A stretch of 64,000 nucleotides of DNA from Prionace glauca (lineage: Eukaryota; Chordata; Chondrichthyes; Carcharhiniformes; Carcharhinidae), in NCBI GenBank assembly GCA_037974335.1, contig CM075755.1, positions 9,674,284-9,738,283 of the forward strand. The letters are read 5' to 3'. This document shows, one piece after another, positions 19,386 through 32,088 of the stretch. Below the pieces are notes generated by a model that worked only from the letters and a program-made list of their open reading frames with translations, was not told where the DNA came from and did no database searches. Position 1 is the stretch's first letter. Each line of letters starts with the position of its first letter. The position numbers and the translations under genes were made by a program.

Positions 19386-22300
19386 ATTCCAGCTCCTTGA
19401 AGACCATGTTAGGGATCTGGAGCTGGAACTGGATGAACTCAGGATTATTTGGGAGGCAGAAAACAGTTTTAGACAAAAGCTACAAGGAGATAGTTACTCC
19501 TAGAAATGACGATACTTGGATGACTGTTGGAAGGGGTAAGAAGCAGTCAGTGCAGCGATTTCCTGTGGCTGGTCCTTTGTAATAACAAGTATACTTTTTT
19601 GGATATTGCTGGGGAGGTGGGGGGCACTTACCAGGGGTAAGCCATGGGGTACAGGTCTCTGGCACAGAGTCTATCCCTGTTGTTCAGAAGGGAAGGGGGG
19701 AGACAGGAATACAATATTAGTCACTGGGGACTCCATAGTTAGGGGGACAGATAGGAAGTTCTTTGGGAATGAGAAGAATCACGGTTGGTATGTTGCCTCC
19801 CTGGTGCCAGAGTCCGTGATGTCTTGGATCATGTTTTTGGGATCCTTAAGGGGATGGGGAACCAGCCCCAAGTCATGGCCCACATAGGCACCAAAGACAT
19901 AGGTAGAAAAAGGGTTGGAGATGTAAGGCAGAAACTCAGGGAGTTAGGGTGGAAGCTTAGAGCTATAACAAACAGAGTTGTTATCTCTGGTTTGTTACCC
20001 TTGCCAGGTACTAATGAAGAGAGGAATAGGGAGAGAGAGGACTTGAACACATGGCTACAGGGATGGTATAGGAGGGAGATATTCAGATACCTGGATAATT
20101 GGGGCTCATTCTGGGGTAGGTGGGATCTCTACAAATGGGATGGTCTACACCTGAACTAGAGGGATACCAGTATCCTGGGGGTAATTTGTTAATGGTCTTA
20201 GGGAGGGTTTAAACTAATTCATCAGAGGATGGGAACCTGAATTGTAGCTCCAGTGTACAGGAGGTTGAGAGTAGTGACGTCATGAATAAGGTTTCAAGGT
20301 CGCAGGAGTGTACCAGCAGGCAGGAAGGTGGTTTGAAGTGTATCTACTTCAACGCCAGGAGCATCCGGAATAAGGTGGGTGAACTTGCAGCATGAGCTGG
20401 TACCTGGGACTTCGATATTGTGGCCATTTTGGAGACAGGAATGCTTGTTGCAGGTTCCGGGGTTTAGATGCTTCAGTAAGATCAGGGAAGGTGGTAAAAG
20501 AGTGGGAGGTGTGGCCTTGTTAGTCAAGGACAGTATTACAGTGGCAGAAACGATGTTTGATGAGGAGTCGTCTATTGAGGCAGTATGGGCTGAGGTTAGA
20601 AACAGGAAAGGAGAGGTCACTCTGCTGGGAGTTTTCTACAGGCCTCCAAAAAGTTCCAGAGATGTCGAGAAAAGGATTACAAAGATGATTCTGGATAAGA
20701 GTGTAAGTTACTGGGTAGTTGTTATGGGGAACTTGAACTTTACAAATATTGACTGGAAAAGCTATAGTTTGAGTACTTTAAACGGGTCAGTTTTTGTCCA
20801 TTGTGTGCAGGAGTGTTTCCTGACACAGTATATAGATAGGCCAACAAGAGGTGAGGCTACATTGGATTTCGTACTGAGTAATGAACCAGGTCAGATGTTA
20901 GATTTGGAAGTAGGTGATCTCTTTGGTGATAGTGACCACAATTTGGTTATGTTTATTTTAGCGTTGGAAAGGGATAGGTATATACCACAGGGCAAGAGTT
21001 ATAGCTGGGGGAAAGGAAATTATAATGCGACTAAGTGAGATTTAAGATGCATAGGACATGGAAGGAAACTGCAGGGGATGGGCACAATTGAAATGTGGAA
21101 CTTATTCAAGGAACAGCTACTGCGTGTCCTTGATAAGGATGTATCTGTCAGACAGGGAGGAAGTGGTTGAGCGAGAGAACCGTAGTTTACTAAACTAAAA
21201 TCTCTTGTGAACAGGAAGGAGACTTATGTAAAGACAAGATGTGAAGGCTCAGTTAGGGCACTTGAGAGTTACAAGTTTGCCAGGAAGGATGTAAAGAAAG
21301 AGTTAAGAGCCAGGAGGGGACATGAGAAGTCTTTGGCAGGTAGGATCAAGGAAAACCCTAAAGCTTTCTATAAATATGTTAGGAATAAAAGAATGATTAG
21401 CGTAAGATTAGGGCCAGTCAAGGACAGTAGTGGGAAATTGTGCATGGAATCCGAATAGATAGGAGAGACACTAAATGAATATTTTTTGTCAATGTTCACA
21501 CAGGAAAAAGACAATGTTCTTGAAGAGAACGCTGACATACAGGCTATTAGACTAGATGGGATTAAGGTTCATAAGGAGGAGATGTTAGCAATTCTGAAAA
21601 GTGTGATAATAGATAAGTCCCCTGGGCAGGATGGGATTTATCCTAGTATTCTCTGGGAAGCTAGGGAGGAGATTGCAGAACCTTTGGCTTTGATCTTTAT
21701 GTTGCCATTGTCTACAGGAATAGTGCCAGACGACTGGGGGATAGCAAATGTTGTCCCCTTGTTCAAGAAAGGGAGTAGAGACAACCCTGGTAATTACAGA
21801 CTAGTGACCCTTACTTCTGTTGTGGGCAAAGTCTTGGAAAGGATTATAAGAGATAGGATTTATAATCATCTAGAAAGGAATAATTTGATTAGGGGTAGTC
21901 AACACGGTTTTGTGAAGAGTAGGTCATGTCTCACAAACCTTATTGAGTTCTTTGAGAAGGTGACCAAAGAGGTGGATGAGGGTAAAGCAGTTGATGTGGT
22001 GTATATGGATTTCAGTAAAGCGTTTGGTAAGATTCCCCATCTAGCTATTGCAGAAAATACAGAGGCATGAGATGTTGGATGATTTAGCGGTTTGGATCAG
22101 AAATTAGCTAGCTGTAAGAACACAGAGAGTGGTGGTTGATGGGAAATGTTCATCCTGGAGTTCAGTTACTAGTGGTGTACCGCAAGGATCTGTTTTGGGG
22201 CCACTGCTGTTTGTCATTTTTATAAATGACCTGGATTAGGGTATAGAGGGATGGGTTAGTAAATTTGTGGATGACACAAGTCGGTAGAGTTGTGGACAGT

Positions 22301-23116
22301 GCAGAAGGATGTTGCAGGTTACAGAGGGACATAGATAAGCTGCAGAGCTGGCAAATGGAGTTTAATGCCGAAAAGTGTGAGGTGATTCACACTGGAAAGG
22401 GGTAACAGGAATACAGACTACTGGGCTGATGGTAAGTTACTTAGTAGTGTGGATGAACATAGATCTCTGAAAGTTGGCACCCAGGTTGATAGGTTGTTAA
22501 GAAGGCATACAGTGTGTTAGCTTTTATTGGGAGAGGATTTGAGTTTCGGAGCCACGAGGTCATGTTGCAGCTGTACAAAACTCTGGTGCGGCCGCACTTG
22601 GAGTATTGCGTACAGTTCTGGTCGTCGCATTATAGGAAGGATGTGGAAGCATTGGAAAGGGTGCAGAGGAGATTTACCAGGATGTTGCCCGGTATGGTGG
22701 GAAGGTCTTATGAGGAAAGCTAACGGATTTGAGACTGTTTTCATTAGAGAGAAGAAGGTTAAGAGGTGACTTAATAAAGGCATTAAGATGATCAGAGGAT
22801 TAGATAGGGTGGACAGTGAGAGCCTTTTTCTTTGGATGGTAATGGTTAGCATGAGGGGGCATAGCTTTAAATTGAGAGGTGATAGACACAGGACAGATGT
22901 CAGTGGTAGGTTCTTTAGTCAGAGAGTAGTAAGGGCGTGGAATGCCCTGCCTGCAACAGTAGTGGACTCGCCAACATTAAGGGCATTTAAATGGTCGTTG
23001 GATAAACATATGGATGATATTGGAATAGTGTCAGTTAGGTGGGCTTTAGATTGGTTTCACAGGTCGGCACAACATCAAGGGCCAAAGGGCCTGTACTGCA
23101 CTGTAATGTTCTATGT
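19386..23116 (+). mobile_element. Near-full-length CR1 LINE nested in another CR1
   Basis: A CR1 retaining both ORF regions. ORF1 (about 19386-20159) begins with a coiled-coil-like stretch ([20 protein letters not shown]) and then an SGNH-esterase-like domain with ILVTGDSIVRGTDR near 19720, continuing to DNWGSFWGRWDLYKWDGLHL. ORF2 starts near 20335 with a YFNARSIRNKVGEL-type apurinic endonuclease domain, has SDHN near 20930-20940, and continues with reverse transcriptase (SPGQDGIYPSILWE, NYRLVTLTSVVGKVLERIIR, QHGFVKSRSCLTNL, VYMDFSKAF) and the C-terminal domain to about 23060. The 3' end is 'atgttctatgttcta'. Several stops and frame changes (for example after GKIPHLAIA near 22040 and in the FVDDTS region near 22265) make it inactive. 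Confidence 0.9.
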
Positions 23117-23925
23117 TCTATTCTAAATGTGAAGTAATGCATTTTGGAAGGTCTAATACAGATAGGAAATGTACAGTAAATGGCAGAACCCTTAAGAGTA
23201 TTAATAGACAAAGGGATCTGGGTGTACAGGTACACAGGTCATTGAAAGTGGCAATGCAGATGGAGAAAGTAGTCAAGAAGGCATACAGCATGCTTGCCTT
23301 CATCGGCCTAGGCACTGAGTTTAAAAATTGGCAAGTCATGTTGCAGCTTTATAGAAGCTTAGTTCAGCCGCACTTGGAATATAGTGTTCAATTCTGGTCG
23401 CCACACTACCAGAAGGATGTGGAGGTTTTGGAGAAGGTACAGAAAAGATTTACCAGGATGTTACCTGGTATGGAGGGCATTAGCAATGAGGAGAGGTTGG
23501 AGAAACTTGGTTTGTTCTCACTGGAATGACGGAGGTTGAGGTGCGACTTCACAGAAGTCTACGAGATTATGAGGGGCATGGATAGAGTAGTTAGTCAGAA
23601 GCTTTTTCCCAGAGTGGAAGAGTCAGTTACTAGGGGACACAGGTTTAAGGTGCAAGGGGCAAGGTTTAAAGGAGATGTACAAGGTAGGTTTTTTACACAG
23701 AGGGTGGTGAGTGCTTGGAACTCATTGCCAGGGAGGCAGTGAAAGCAGATACAATAGTGACATTTAAGGGGCGTCTGGACAAATACATGAATAGGATGGG
23801 AATACAGGGATATAGTCGCCAGGAGGGTAGGGGGTTTTAGTTCTGTCAGGTAGCATGGTCAGTGCAGGCTTGGAGGGCTGAAGAGCCTGTTCCTGTGCTG
23901 TAACTTTCTTTGTTCTTTGCTAGGT
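23117..23925 (+). mobile_element. Outer CR1 LINE, right part
   Basis: It continues the CR1 begun at 19031: CEVMHFGRSNTDRKCTVNG, then RDLGVQVHRSLKVAMQMEKV, 'PHLEYSVQFWSPHYQKDVEV' and 'FFTQRVVSAWNSLP'. It ends with 'ctttctttgttctttg'. One stop after LGLFSLE and a later frameshift are seen. Confidence 0.9.
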
Positions 23926-24121
23926 GGATTGGCCACGCTATGCTAAATTGCTCCTCAGTGTCCAAAGATGTGAATGGCCTCTTTTTGCACTATAGGACTT
24001 CTATGATTTTATGACAAACACCAACCTACCTTTTCTTACTTCTTGCAATACATTTCTTTCACTCCAGAATCTATCTATCTACTCATTCATTCATCTTTCC
24101 ATCAGGAATATTTTTTATTCT

Positions 24122-24248
24122 CACCTGATGAAGGGGCAATGTTCCAAAAACTTGTACTACCAAATAAACCTGTTGGATTTTAACCTGGTGTTGTGAGACT
24201 ACTTACTGTGCCCACCCCAGTCCAACACTGGCATCTCTACATCATCAT
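24122..24248 (+). mobile_element. T-family copy, 5'-truncated, with target-site duplication
   Basis: It begins in the core 'cacctgatgaaggggcaatg' and ends at the family's fixed terminus ('ccagtccaacactggcatct' then ctacatcat). It is flanked by tattttttattct at 24109-24121 and tatttttattct at 24249-24260. The duplication of 12-13 bases is unlike most DNA transposons. Confidence 0.8.
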
Positions 24249-24577
24249 TATTTTTATTCTGAGCATTCGCTTTCCACGTCTAGACTACAAGCAAGTCTCG
24301 GTCTGGTGTCGGTTTGGTTGTCATTAACTCAGTTTTGTATTGCATTGGATCTTATAATAGTTGAAGCATTGGAGGGTCTCCAACGTCTTGTGTTGTGCCT
24401 GCTCTTTGCATGAGGAATTTAGTTAGTCCCACTTCACCTATTTTACAGATCTTGCAAGTTTTCTTCTTATCTCCGGATGCTGCTCCTGCCATTCTCTCAG
24501 GCTGTGTATTTCACCAGCATCTTCCAAACCCACCAAGGATGGACAAGGGCAGCAAATACATGGCAATACCACCACCA

Positions 24578-24847
24578 ATGCTTAGCACTGCCAGGGACCC
24601 AGGTTTGATTCCCGGCTTGGGTCACTGTCTGCGTGGAGTCTGCACGTTCTCCCCAGGTCTGCATGGGTTTCCTCCGGGTGCTCCGGTTTCCTCCCACAGT
24701 CTGAAAGATGTGTTGGTTAGCTGCATTAGCCGTGCTAAATTCTCCCTTGGTGTACCCGAACAGGTGCCGGAGTGTGGCGACTAGGGGAATTTCGCAGTAA
24801 CTTCATTGTAGTGTTAATGTAAGCCTACTTATAAATAAACTTTAAAC
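24578..24847 (+). mobile_element. SINE-A, subfamily II
   Basis: Starts in the head ('gcttagcactgccagggacc') and has a complete body and the second tail type ('cgcagtaacttcattgtagt', then 'ataaataaac'). Confidence 0.88.
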
Positions 24848-25078
24848 CTGCAAGCTTCCCTCCAAGCACTGACCATCCTGATTCTCACACTGTCAACATT
24901 ATGACCAATGGAAAAGCGAAGTCACCGTATGGACTTGGGTAGCTGGTTTGGATGAGAAAACAAGGGATGGTTTTGGCTCATTCTTTTCCAGAGAGAAGTC
25001 AAATTAGATGCAAAGTATTTTCCAAATTAGAGTTGGAACAGTTGGACTCAGAGGAAGATCTGGGCATCTTATTAACCT

Positions 25079-26005
25079 CCGACACCAAGATTGGTGGAAC
25101 GGCAAATTGCGCGGAGGGTGTGGAGCGTCTGCAGAAGGATCTAGATAGGCTGGGCGAATGGGCCAGGAACTGGCAAATGGAATTTAATGTTGGCAAGTGT
25201 GAGGTGGTCCACTTTGGTAGGAAGGACTATTACTTACGTGGAGAAAAACTGCAGCAGGCAACGGTGCAGAGGGACCTCGGGGTCCTTGTGCCTGAGTCGC
25301 AAACACCCAGCCTGCAGGTGCAGCAGGTGGTCAGGAAGGCAAATGGGATGCTGGCCTTCATAGCGAGGGGGATTGAATATAAAAGTAGGGAGGTCTTGCT
25401 GCGGCTGTATAGGGCATTGGTGAGGCCGCAGCTGGAGTACTGTGTGAAGTTTTGGTCGCCGCACTTACGCAAGGATATTTTGGCCTTGGAGGGAGTGCAG
25501 AGGAGGTTTACTAGGCTGATACCAGAGTTGAGGGGATTGAGCTATGAGGAGAGGCTGAATAAATTAGGCTAGTACTCGTTAGAGTTTAGAAGAATGAGGG
25601 GAGATCTCATTGAGACATATAAGATGATGAATGGGATGGATAGGATAGAGGTGGAGAGGCTCTTCCCGCTCAGAAAGGACAGTAGGACTAGGGGGCACAG
25701 CCTCAAGATAAAGGGGGGACGGTTTAGAACGGAGTTGAGGAGGAACTTCTTCACTCAAAGGGTGGTGAATCTCTGAAATTCTCTGCCAGTTGTAGTGGTG
25801 GAGGCTGCCTTGCTAAATATTTTCAAGAAGTGGGTTGATGGGTTTTTAATAAGAGAGGGGATTAAGGGTTATGGGGAGAGCGCGGGAATGTGGAACTGAG
25901 CCACGACAGATCAGCCATGATCTTATTGAATGGCGGGGCAGGCTCGAAGAGCTAGATGGCCTACACCTGCTCCTATTTCTTATGTTCTTATGTTCTTATG
26001 TTCTT
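25079..26005 (+). mobile_element. CR1 LINE, 3' part, inserted in the copia-type fossil
   Basis: It starts at DTKIGGTANCAEGVERLQKD and runs through 'KANGMLAFIARGIEYKSREV', 'RPQLEYCVKFWSPHLRKDIL' and the C-terminus to the 'cttatgttcttatgttct' tail. One stop occurs after EERLNKLG. It belongs to the same subfamily as 33013-34232, with about 95% or better similarity by eye. Confidence 0.92.
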
Positions 26006-27006
26006 TATGGATAAGATCCATCAGAAAGATGGCTTACTGAGTGTGTATGAAGCCTTGGTTAGCTTTTGGAAATCAGAGGACATTTCTATTGAGGAATATG
26101 TGATGGAATTTAGCAGACTATATAAAAGGCTGCAAAAACACTGCCTGGAAATGCCACAGTCTGCATTGGCATTTAAGTTACTGGGCTGTGTGAAAATTGT
26201 AAGTATGGATAGGGTCCTGGTTTTGAAAGAAGTTAAGTTTGTAGACAAACACACCTTATATGATCAAATGTCAGAGGCCTTAGAAATTTTTTTTATAGGG
26301 AAACATTCTATTCCTGCGGCTTTTATAACATAAATGGGTCAGTCAGTGATAAAACAGACAGCGGCAAGCAGACTGTTGACAGAATGGTGAAATCGTACAG
26401 GCATAAACCAGCTATGAGAGTATGCAGGAGATTGGAACCCAGAAATTACGAGGGCAGAAACCTCTTTAATATCTATGGCAGAAGGAAGGATATGGAGAGA
26501 AGTGATAGAAAAATGAATCCCAGAAATGCCCAGGGTTTGATAAATCAGTGTTTTCAGAGTGACTCTAAATTACATTATCCTTTCAACTGCCCGAAATGAT
26601 CTAATAGAGTGTTTGAAGCTATGCATGGCATGGAAGAATCGGAAGAGGAAAAAGGTAATGATCAGGAAGAAGGGATTGTCTTATTAACGAGAAACTTTAC
26701 TCCTATAATGAAAGTTTTGGTTGCAGAATCCTTTAATTCTGCTGTATTGGACAGTGGCTGCACATCTGCTGTGTGTGGAATTGGCTGGTTAAAATGTTAC
26801 CTGGGCTCTTTAAATGCTGAAAACCAGAACAAGGTTAAGGAATTTGTAAGTTCCACAAGTTTCAGGTTTGGGGATAATAATACCCTGAAGTCACTGAAAA
26901 GAATGTTGATCCCTTGCAATATTGCCAGAGCGAACCATCTCATTAGCACAGATGTTGTGTCAAGTGAGATACCTTTGCTTCTGAGTAGGCTGTCAATGAA
27001 GAAAGG

Positions 27007-27243
27007 ACAGTAAAAAGTCTGACAACACCAGGTTTTAGTCCAACCGATTTATTTGATAATATTCTCACAAGCAAGCAAGCTTTCGAGGTTACCCTCTTCG
27101 TCAGGTGAATGGAGAGTTCTGGCCTCAGACAGAGCATATAAAGCACAGATAGTTTAGAGATCAGCAATAAATCGGTTGGACTAAAACCTGGTGTTGTCAG
27201 ACTTTTTACTGTTTACGCCAGTCCAACGCCGGCATACCCACAT
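27007..27243 (+). mobile_element. T-family copy with 12-bp target-site duplication
   Basis: It lies between two copies of aatgaagaaagg (26995-27006 and 27244-27255). The left side begins with the inverted repeat 'aaaaagtctgacaacaccag'. The right side ends with the full fixed terminus ('gtccaacgccggcatacc'). The internal core is partly deleted. It is the clearest duplication for this family in the window. Confidence 0.85.
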
Positions 27244-29219
27244 AATGAAGAAAGGCACATGGAAACTGGATATAGAAAATGATAAGGCAACAGTTATTGG
27301 AGAGAGACAAGAATGAGATCACCAGCAAAGTTCCATATGGACAGTGGGGGGGGGGCGGTATTTACTAATGATGAGTTATGGGATATGTGTGAAAACATGA
27401 ATACGATTGTGGAAACCCCATTTACTAATGGGATATGTGAGAGAAACCATGCGCTAACAGATGACATGCTCTGGAAAGTTTTGGCAGATAGACCAGGTTT
27501 CAAGTTAAAGTTCAGCCTTGGTATGACTGGTACTTGCAAATAATTCATTGCAGATGGTTGGGGAGCTATAGTCCCGTCAATTAGTATTCAGAAGGAATCC
27601 TAAAGTTCCATCCATTCTGAATGACCAGCGTCCAGCTTGGGAAAGGGTTACAATTAGCTCTGCCTTTGCTGAGCATTTAAATGAATTGCACAAAAGTAGA
27701 GGACCATTTTTGAAGCAGAAATCTCTGAAAAGAATTTGCAGAGCTTTAAGGCACAATGTACGGCCATCAAACACCATTTTCTAGCATGGCATTGATGGCA
27801 AAACAATTGTTTTGCAACATGCAAATTTAGAGTAGACGAACATGATGAGGAACCAGGTTCATCTGATATTCACATGTTACAAAACTGAGAACTAGTTAAC
27901 TTAAATTGATAGGGTGTCTGTGGAGGAACACAATATTTCCGATGAACTAGAACAGGCCATTTTTCCGAAAGTACAATTGCCAAAGTTGGTACAAAAGTGA
28001 CTTACTTGCCTGAAGGGAACGATGCAACTGTCATTGGTGGAGCAGGGAAGGCCACTTTAAGTATAAACACTGGTTGAATATACAGAATACAGAGGAGGGC
28101 ATCAGGATCATGGAGTGGGAACACAAAGTTCAAAAATGGGGGGCACAGAAATGTAGCATCTGCTCAGACAGTAAGTGTGATAGTGAACATATTCATAGGA
28201 AGAGATTGAGAACCATTGAAAGAACATCTCAGAACAGGAGGAAAAGATCAAGCAGTGGTAGCACAGAACAAGATATCAGGTGGGATAGGGGGCTGGAATG
28301 TGACACGGTCTCAGAATATGGGTAAGATTACAAATGCTACTAGGAGTAGAAGCCCACATACTTGTGAGATTTTGGTGGCCTCCAAGAAATTAGATGAAAA
28401 AGTTATAAAAGATGTTGAACTGTTGGAGTGAATTTGGGGTATACACGGGGGTACCAGATAGGGGACAAAGAGCTCTATATCACAGATGGATTTGCACGGA
28501 AAAGGTGCTTCCTGATGGAACGTATAAGGCAAAGGCCAAACTTGTGGTGAGGGGATTTAGATTTAAGGATGAATTCACCTACAGCAGGGAAGGTTATTTT
28601 AAAGATCTTCTTGGCTCTGTTAGCTACAAATGCATGGGAATGTAAATCTATAGATATAAAAGTTGCCTTTTTCAGAACATCAGCTTCCGAGAGACAACTT
28701 TCTGCATCCTCCTAAAGAGACAGTTAACACAGAAAGGGTACTCTGGAAGTTAAATAAATGATACGTCTAGAGTTTGGTATTTTTTTGGTAAGGTTGGTTT
28801 TGTTAAAGTTTGGCTGTTGCCCATTGAAAGCAGATCCTGCAATGTTTTACTGGCATTATGAAGGAAATCTTGTTGGTATCTTTAAGATGCATGTCGATGA
28901 TTTTGTGTGGGGCGGCAGTAGTGATTTCGAAGCTATAGTAGACACTGGGATGAGGAAGAAATTCAGGGTTGGAAATCAGGCTTCAGGCACTTTCAAATAT
29001 ATTGGGCTGGAAATTGGACAGATAGAGTCAGCTGTCACTTCACATCAGCAATCTTATTTGGAGAGTATCAGCCAATAGCAATTAGTCATGGTAGGGCTTC
29101 ACAAAGGATGCGGTGGTTTCTAAGAAGTAAAAAGAGGAACTCTGAAGTTTGATTGGGCAAGTGAATTGGCTAGGCAGACAGATCAGATTGAGCGTTGTCC
29201 TAGAGTTCAATGCAAAAAT

Positions 29220-30060
29220 GAAAGTTCATGAGATCTAGGAGCAGAATTAGGCCATTCAGCCCATCTAGTCTGCTCCACCATTCAAACATGGCTGATATGC
29301 TTGTCATCCCCATTTTCCTGCCTTCTCCCCATAACCCTTCAACCCATTACCAATTAAAAATCTGTCTAACACCTCCTTAAACTTACTCACCAATCCCAGC
29401 ATTCACCACATTTTGGGGTAGCAAATTCTACAGATTCTCAACTCTTTGAGAGAAGTAGTTTCCCCTCAACCTCAAATTTGCCATCCCTTATACGAAGATT
29501 ATGACCTCTCATCCTAGAATGCCCACCAGGCGGCAGCATCTTCTCCACACCTACTTTATCCATGCCTCTTATCATCTTATACCTCAATTTGATTTCCCCT
29601 CATTCTTCTAAATTCCAGAGTGTAGGCTATACAATCTCTTTTCATACCCCTCATCTCTGTAGTCAAATCTATTGAACCTCCTCTAACTGCCTCCAATGCC
29701 ACGACATCTTTGCTCAAATAAGGAGCCCAAAACTGTGCACAATACTCCAGGTGAGGCCCCACCAATGCCCTGTAAAATTGCAACAATACTTCCTTACCTT
29801 TATATTCTATTCCTTTAGCTATAAATGCCAAGATTCTATTTGCTTTCTTTATTATCTGCTGTACCTGCACGCTAGTTTTTGGTGACTCATGAACAAGGAC
29901 ACCCAGATCCCTCTGCAGTGGAGCACACCAGAGTCATTCCCCCTACTGAGATAATAAGTTACCTTCCTATTTTTCCGACCAAAATGCACAACTTCATACT
30001 TATCCACGTTAAACTCTATCTGCCAACCTACATACGTGGCATCACATGATCCTACAGTGG
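29220..30060 (-). mobile_element. CR1 LINE 3' part, minus strand, inserted in the copia-type fossil
   Basis: Minus-strand frames read 'QIEFNVDKYEVVHFGRKNRK', 'KANRILAFIAKGIEYKGKEV' and 'VGPHLEYCAQFWAPYLSKDV', and the tail lies at 29220 ('gatctaggagcagaattagg'). It is 5'-truncated and frameshifted, and older-looking than the + strand CR1 at 25.1-26.0 kb. Confidence 0.88.
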
Positions 30061-30742
30061 AAGACATTGTGAGAGCAAACAAAACATTGACCAAACTAAA
30101 AATGCAGGGATGTGTTTTGAGGTTCCCGTTTTTGGGTGATCTTAAACACCTGAAACTTACAGTTTTTAGTGATGAATCCTATGCCAATTAATGTGATGGG
30201 TTTTCAAGCATGGGAGGTTTTATGATATTTCTTTTGGGGAAAATGTTGCCCCCTTATGTGGAAACAAAGAAAATAAGGAAAGTGGCCACCAAGACACTAA
30301 GCCTTTTAGAGGCAGTGGATACGGGCTTTTTCATATCACAGATATTAACAGAAATTTTGGGGTTAGGGGATTTGGGTAAAATACCCATTGAGTGTCACAC
30401 TGACAATCAATCCCGTTGGGAAAATGTACACACCACAAAAAGTGTGAATGAGAGAAGGTTGAGGATTGGCACAGCCAGTTTAAAGCAAATGCTGGACAAA
30501 GGGGAAGTATCAAAAATTAAATGGGTCGATAGTTGTTATCAATTCTCCAATTGTTTTACTGAGAGAAGGGCTACTTTGAAGAAAATTTTGGACATTATTG
30601 AGGAAAGGTATATTTCTCTGTGGATGTATTTTTTTTTCTCTCTACCAAGAAATATAAAAAAAGAGGAAGGGGAAATTGTATGTTTTGCATTTTCTGTTTT
30701 TCTGTGGAAACAATATTCAATCTTTCTTCCAAGGAAGGAGAC

Positions 30743-30930
30743 TGTTAGGAATGGATTAACAGACCTTCCAATTGAGTCCTAATTTGACGTCAGTTATTGA
30801 ATAGAAGTCACTAATATATAAGGGTGGCACTGGGTGTTGGAGGAGAATTGTATGTACATGAAATTAGATCAAAGAAGTGAAGATAGTTTATGAAGAAGCT
30901 GAACTCGTGCCTCCTTTACTGAATTACAAC
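30743..30930 (+). repeat. Probable 3' LTR of the copia-type fossil
   Basis: It begins tgttaggaatgg directly downstream of a polypurine-rich stretch (aaggaaggaga) and contains a TATA-like 'taatatataag' near 30815. It ends near 'gaattacaac', where a SINE-B starts. No second LTR was available for comparison, so the boundaries rest on these landmarks alone. Confidence 0.5.
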
Positions 30931-31085
30931 CGAGAGGCTCAAACAGTCTGGTCTGGCTGACGTGTGACTCCAGAGCCATAGCAATATGGTTGACTCTCAA
31001 ATGGCCGAGCAAGCCACTCAGTTCAAGGGCAACTAAGGTTGGGCAATAAGTGCTGGACCCAGGTCCCATGAATGAATTAAACAAA
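30931..31085 (+). mobile_element. SINE-B, 3' part
   Basis: It contains 'tgactccagagccatagcaa', 'ggttgactctcaaatggccg' and the tail 'ggttgggcaataagtgctgg'. The head is missing and the copy abuts the LTR end. Confidence 0.8.
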
Positions 31086-31094
31086 ACAACTTGA

Positions 31095-31160
31095 ATGCAG
31101 CAATGAGCAGATAATCTGTTTTAATGATGTTTGTTGAAGGTTAAATATTGTGCGGTGTCA
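31095..31160 (-). mobile_element. SINE-C fragment, minus strand
   Basis: 'caatgagcagataatctgtt' and 'gttgaaggttaaatattg' are the complement of the SINE-C body. Only about 65 bases remain. Confidence 0.5.
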
Positions 31161-31333
31161 CAGCAAAGCAGACGAATATGCTCATTGTGTCATGGCCAAT
31201 ATTTGCCCCTTAATCAATATTGTTCAAATAAATGTATCTAATGACATGCTGCATTTTCTATCTTAAAACAGGACATGTGAAGCTATGTAGCACCAACACG
31301 AAAGGTTTCTTAATTAACAGGATGCTGCCATTA

Positions 31334-31652
31334 GGGCGACACGGTGGCACTGTGGTTAGCACTGCTACCTCACAGTGGGGTCGATTCCCGGCTTGGGTCA
31401 CTGACTGTGTGGAGTTTGTACATTCTCCTCGTGTCTGCGTGGGTTTCCTCCAGATGCTCCGGTTTCCTCCCACAGTCCAAAAAGTGTGCGGGTTTGGTTG
31501 ATTGGCCATGCCAAATTTCCCCTTAATGTCCTGGGATGCGTAGGTTAGTTGGGTAAATGTGGGGGTTACGGGGATAGGGCCTAGGTGGGGTTGTTGTCAG
31601 TGCAGACTCGATGGCTGAAAGGTCTCCTTCTGCACAGTAGGGATTCTACGGA
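31334..31652 (+). mobile_element. SINE-A, subfamily I
   Basis: The head 'ggcgacacggtggcactgtg' plus 'gtggttagcactgctacc' is followed by a small deletion before the B-box 'gtcgattcccggc'. The body and the tail 'agtagggattctacgg' follow. Confidence 0.9.
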
Positions 31653-31779
31653 TTGAGGAAGTAATACATTCTGCCTGCAATGAGTAGTGTGGTATATGAA
31701 AGTGTGCTGTCATATATGTAGGTTGTATGTTCCCATGATTGGTGGATCATACCAAATGGCACACCCCCTTCCACTTTTA

Positions 31780-32088
31780 TGATAGAGTGCCTACAGTGTA
31801 GCAGAGGCAATTCGGCCCATTGAGTCTGCACTGACTATCCCAGGCCCTCTCCACCATCCTATCCCCACACATTTCTCATGGCTAATCATTCAAACCTACA
31901 CATCTTTGGATATTAAGGGGAAATTTAGCATGGCCAATCCACCTCACCTGCATATCTTTGGAATGAGGGAGGAAACACACACAGACACAGGGAGAAACTG
32001 CAAAACTGACACAGACAGTCACTCAAAGCCAGAATCAAACACACGTCTCTGGCCCTTTGAGGCAGCAGTGCTAACCACTGTGCTGCTC
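31780..32088 (-). mobile_element. SINE-A, subfamily I, minus strand
   Basis: Tail complement at the left ('gatagagtgcctacagtgta') and head complement at the right ('tgctaaccactgtgctgctc'). Moderately diverged. Confidence 0.85.

Larger units (their letters stand above)
24850..30930 (+). mobile_element. Ty1/copia-type LTR retrotransposon fossil, broken
   Basis: Parts run in copia order: a gag-like region (about 26.0-26.6 kb), an aspartic-protease-like segment near 26.75 kb, integrase-like sequence (about 27.3-27.8 kb), reverse transcriptase (about 28.4-29.1 kb), RNase H (about 30.06-30.6 kb) and a likely 3' LTR (30743-30930). Integrase before reverse transcriptase sets it apart from gypsy and retroviral order. 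It is broken, with many breaks throughout. Three later insertions lie in it: CR1 (25079-26005), a T-family copy (27007-27243) and an opposite-strand CR1 (29220-30060). No 5' LTR was recognised and the left edge is uncertain by about 1 kb. It is older than the insertions within it. Confidence 0.75.
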
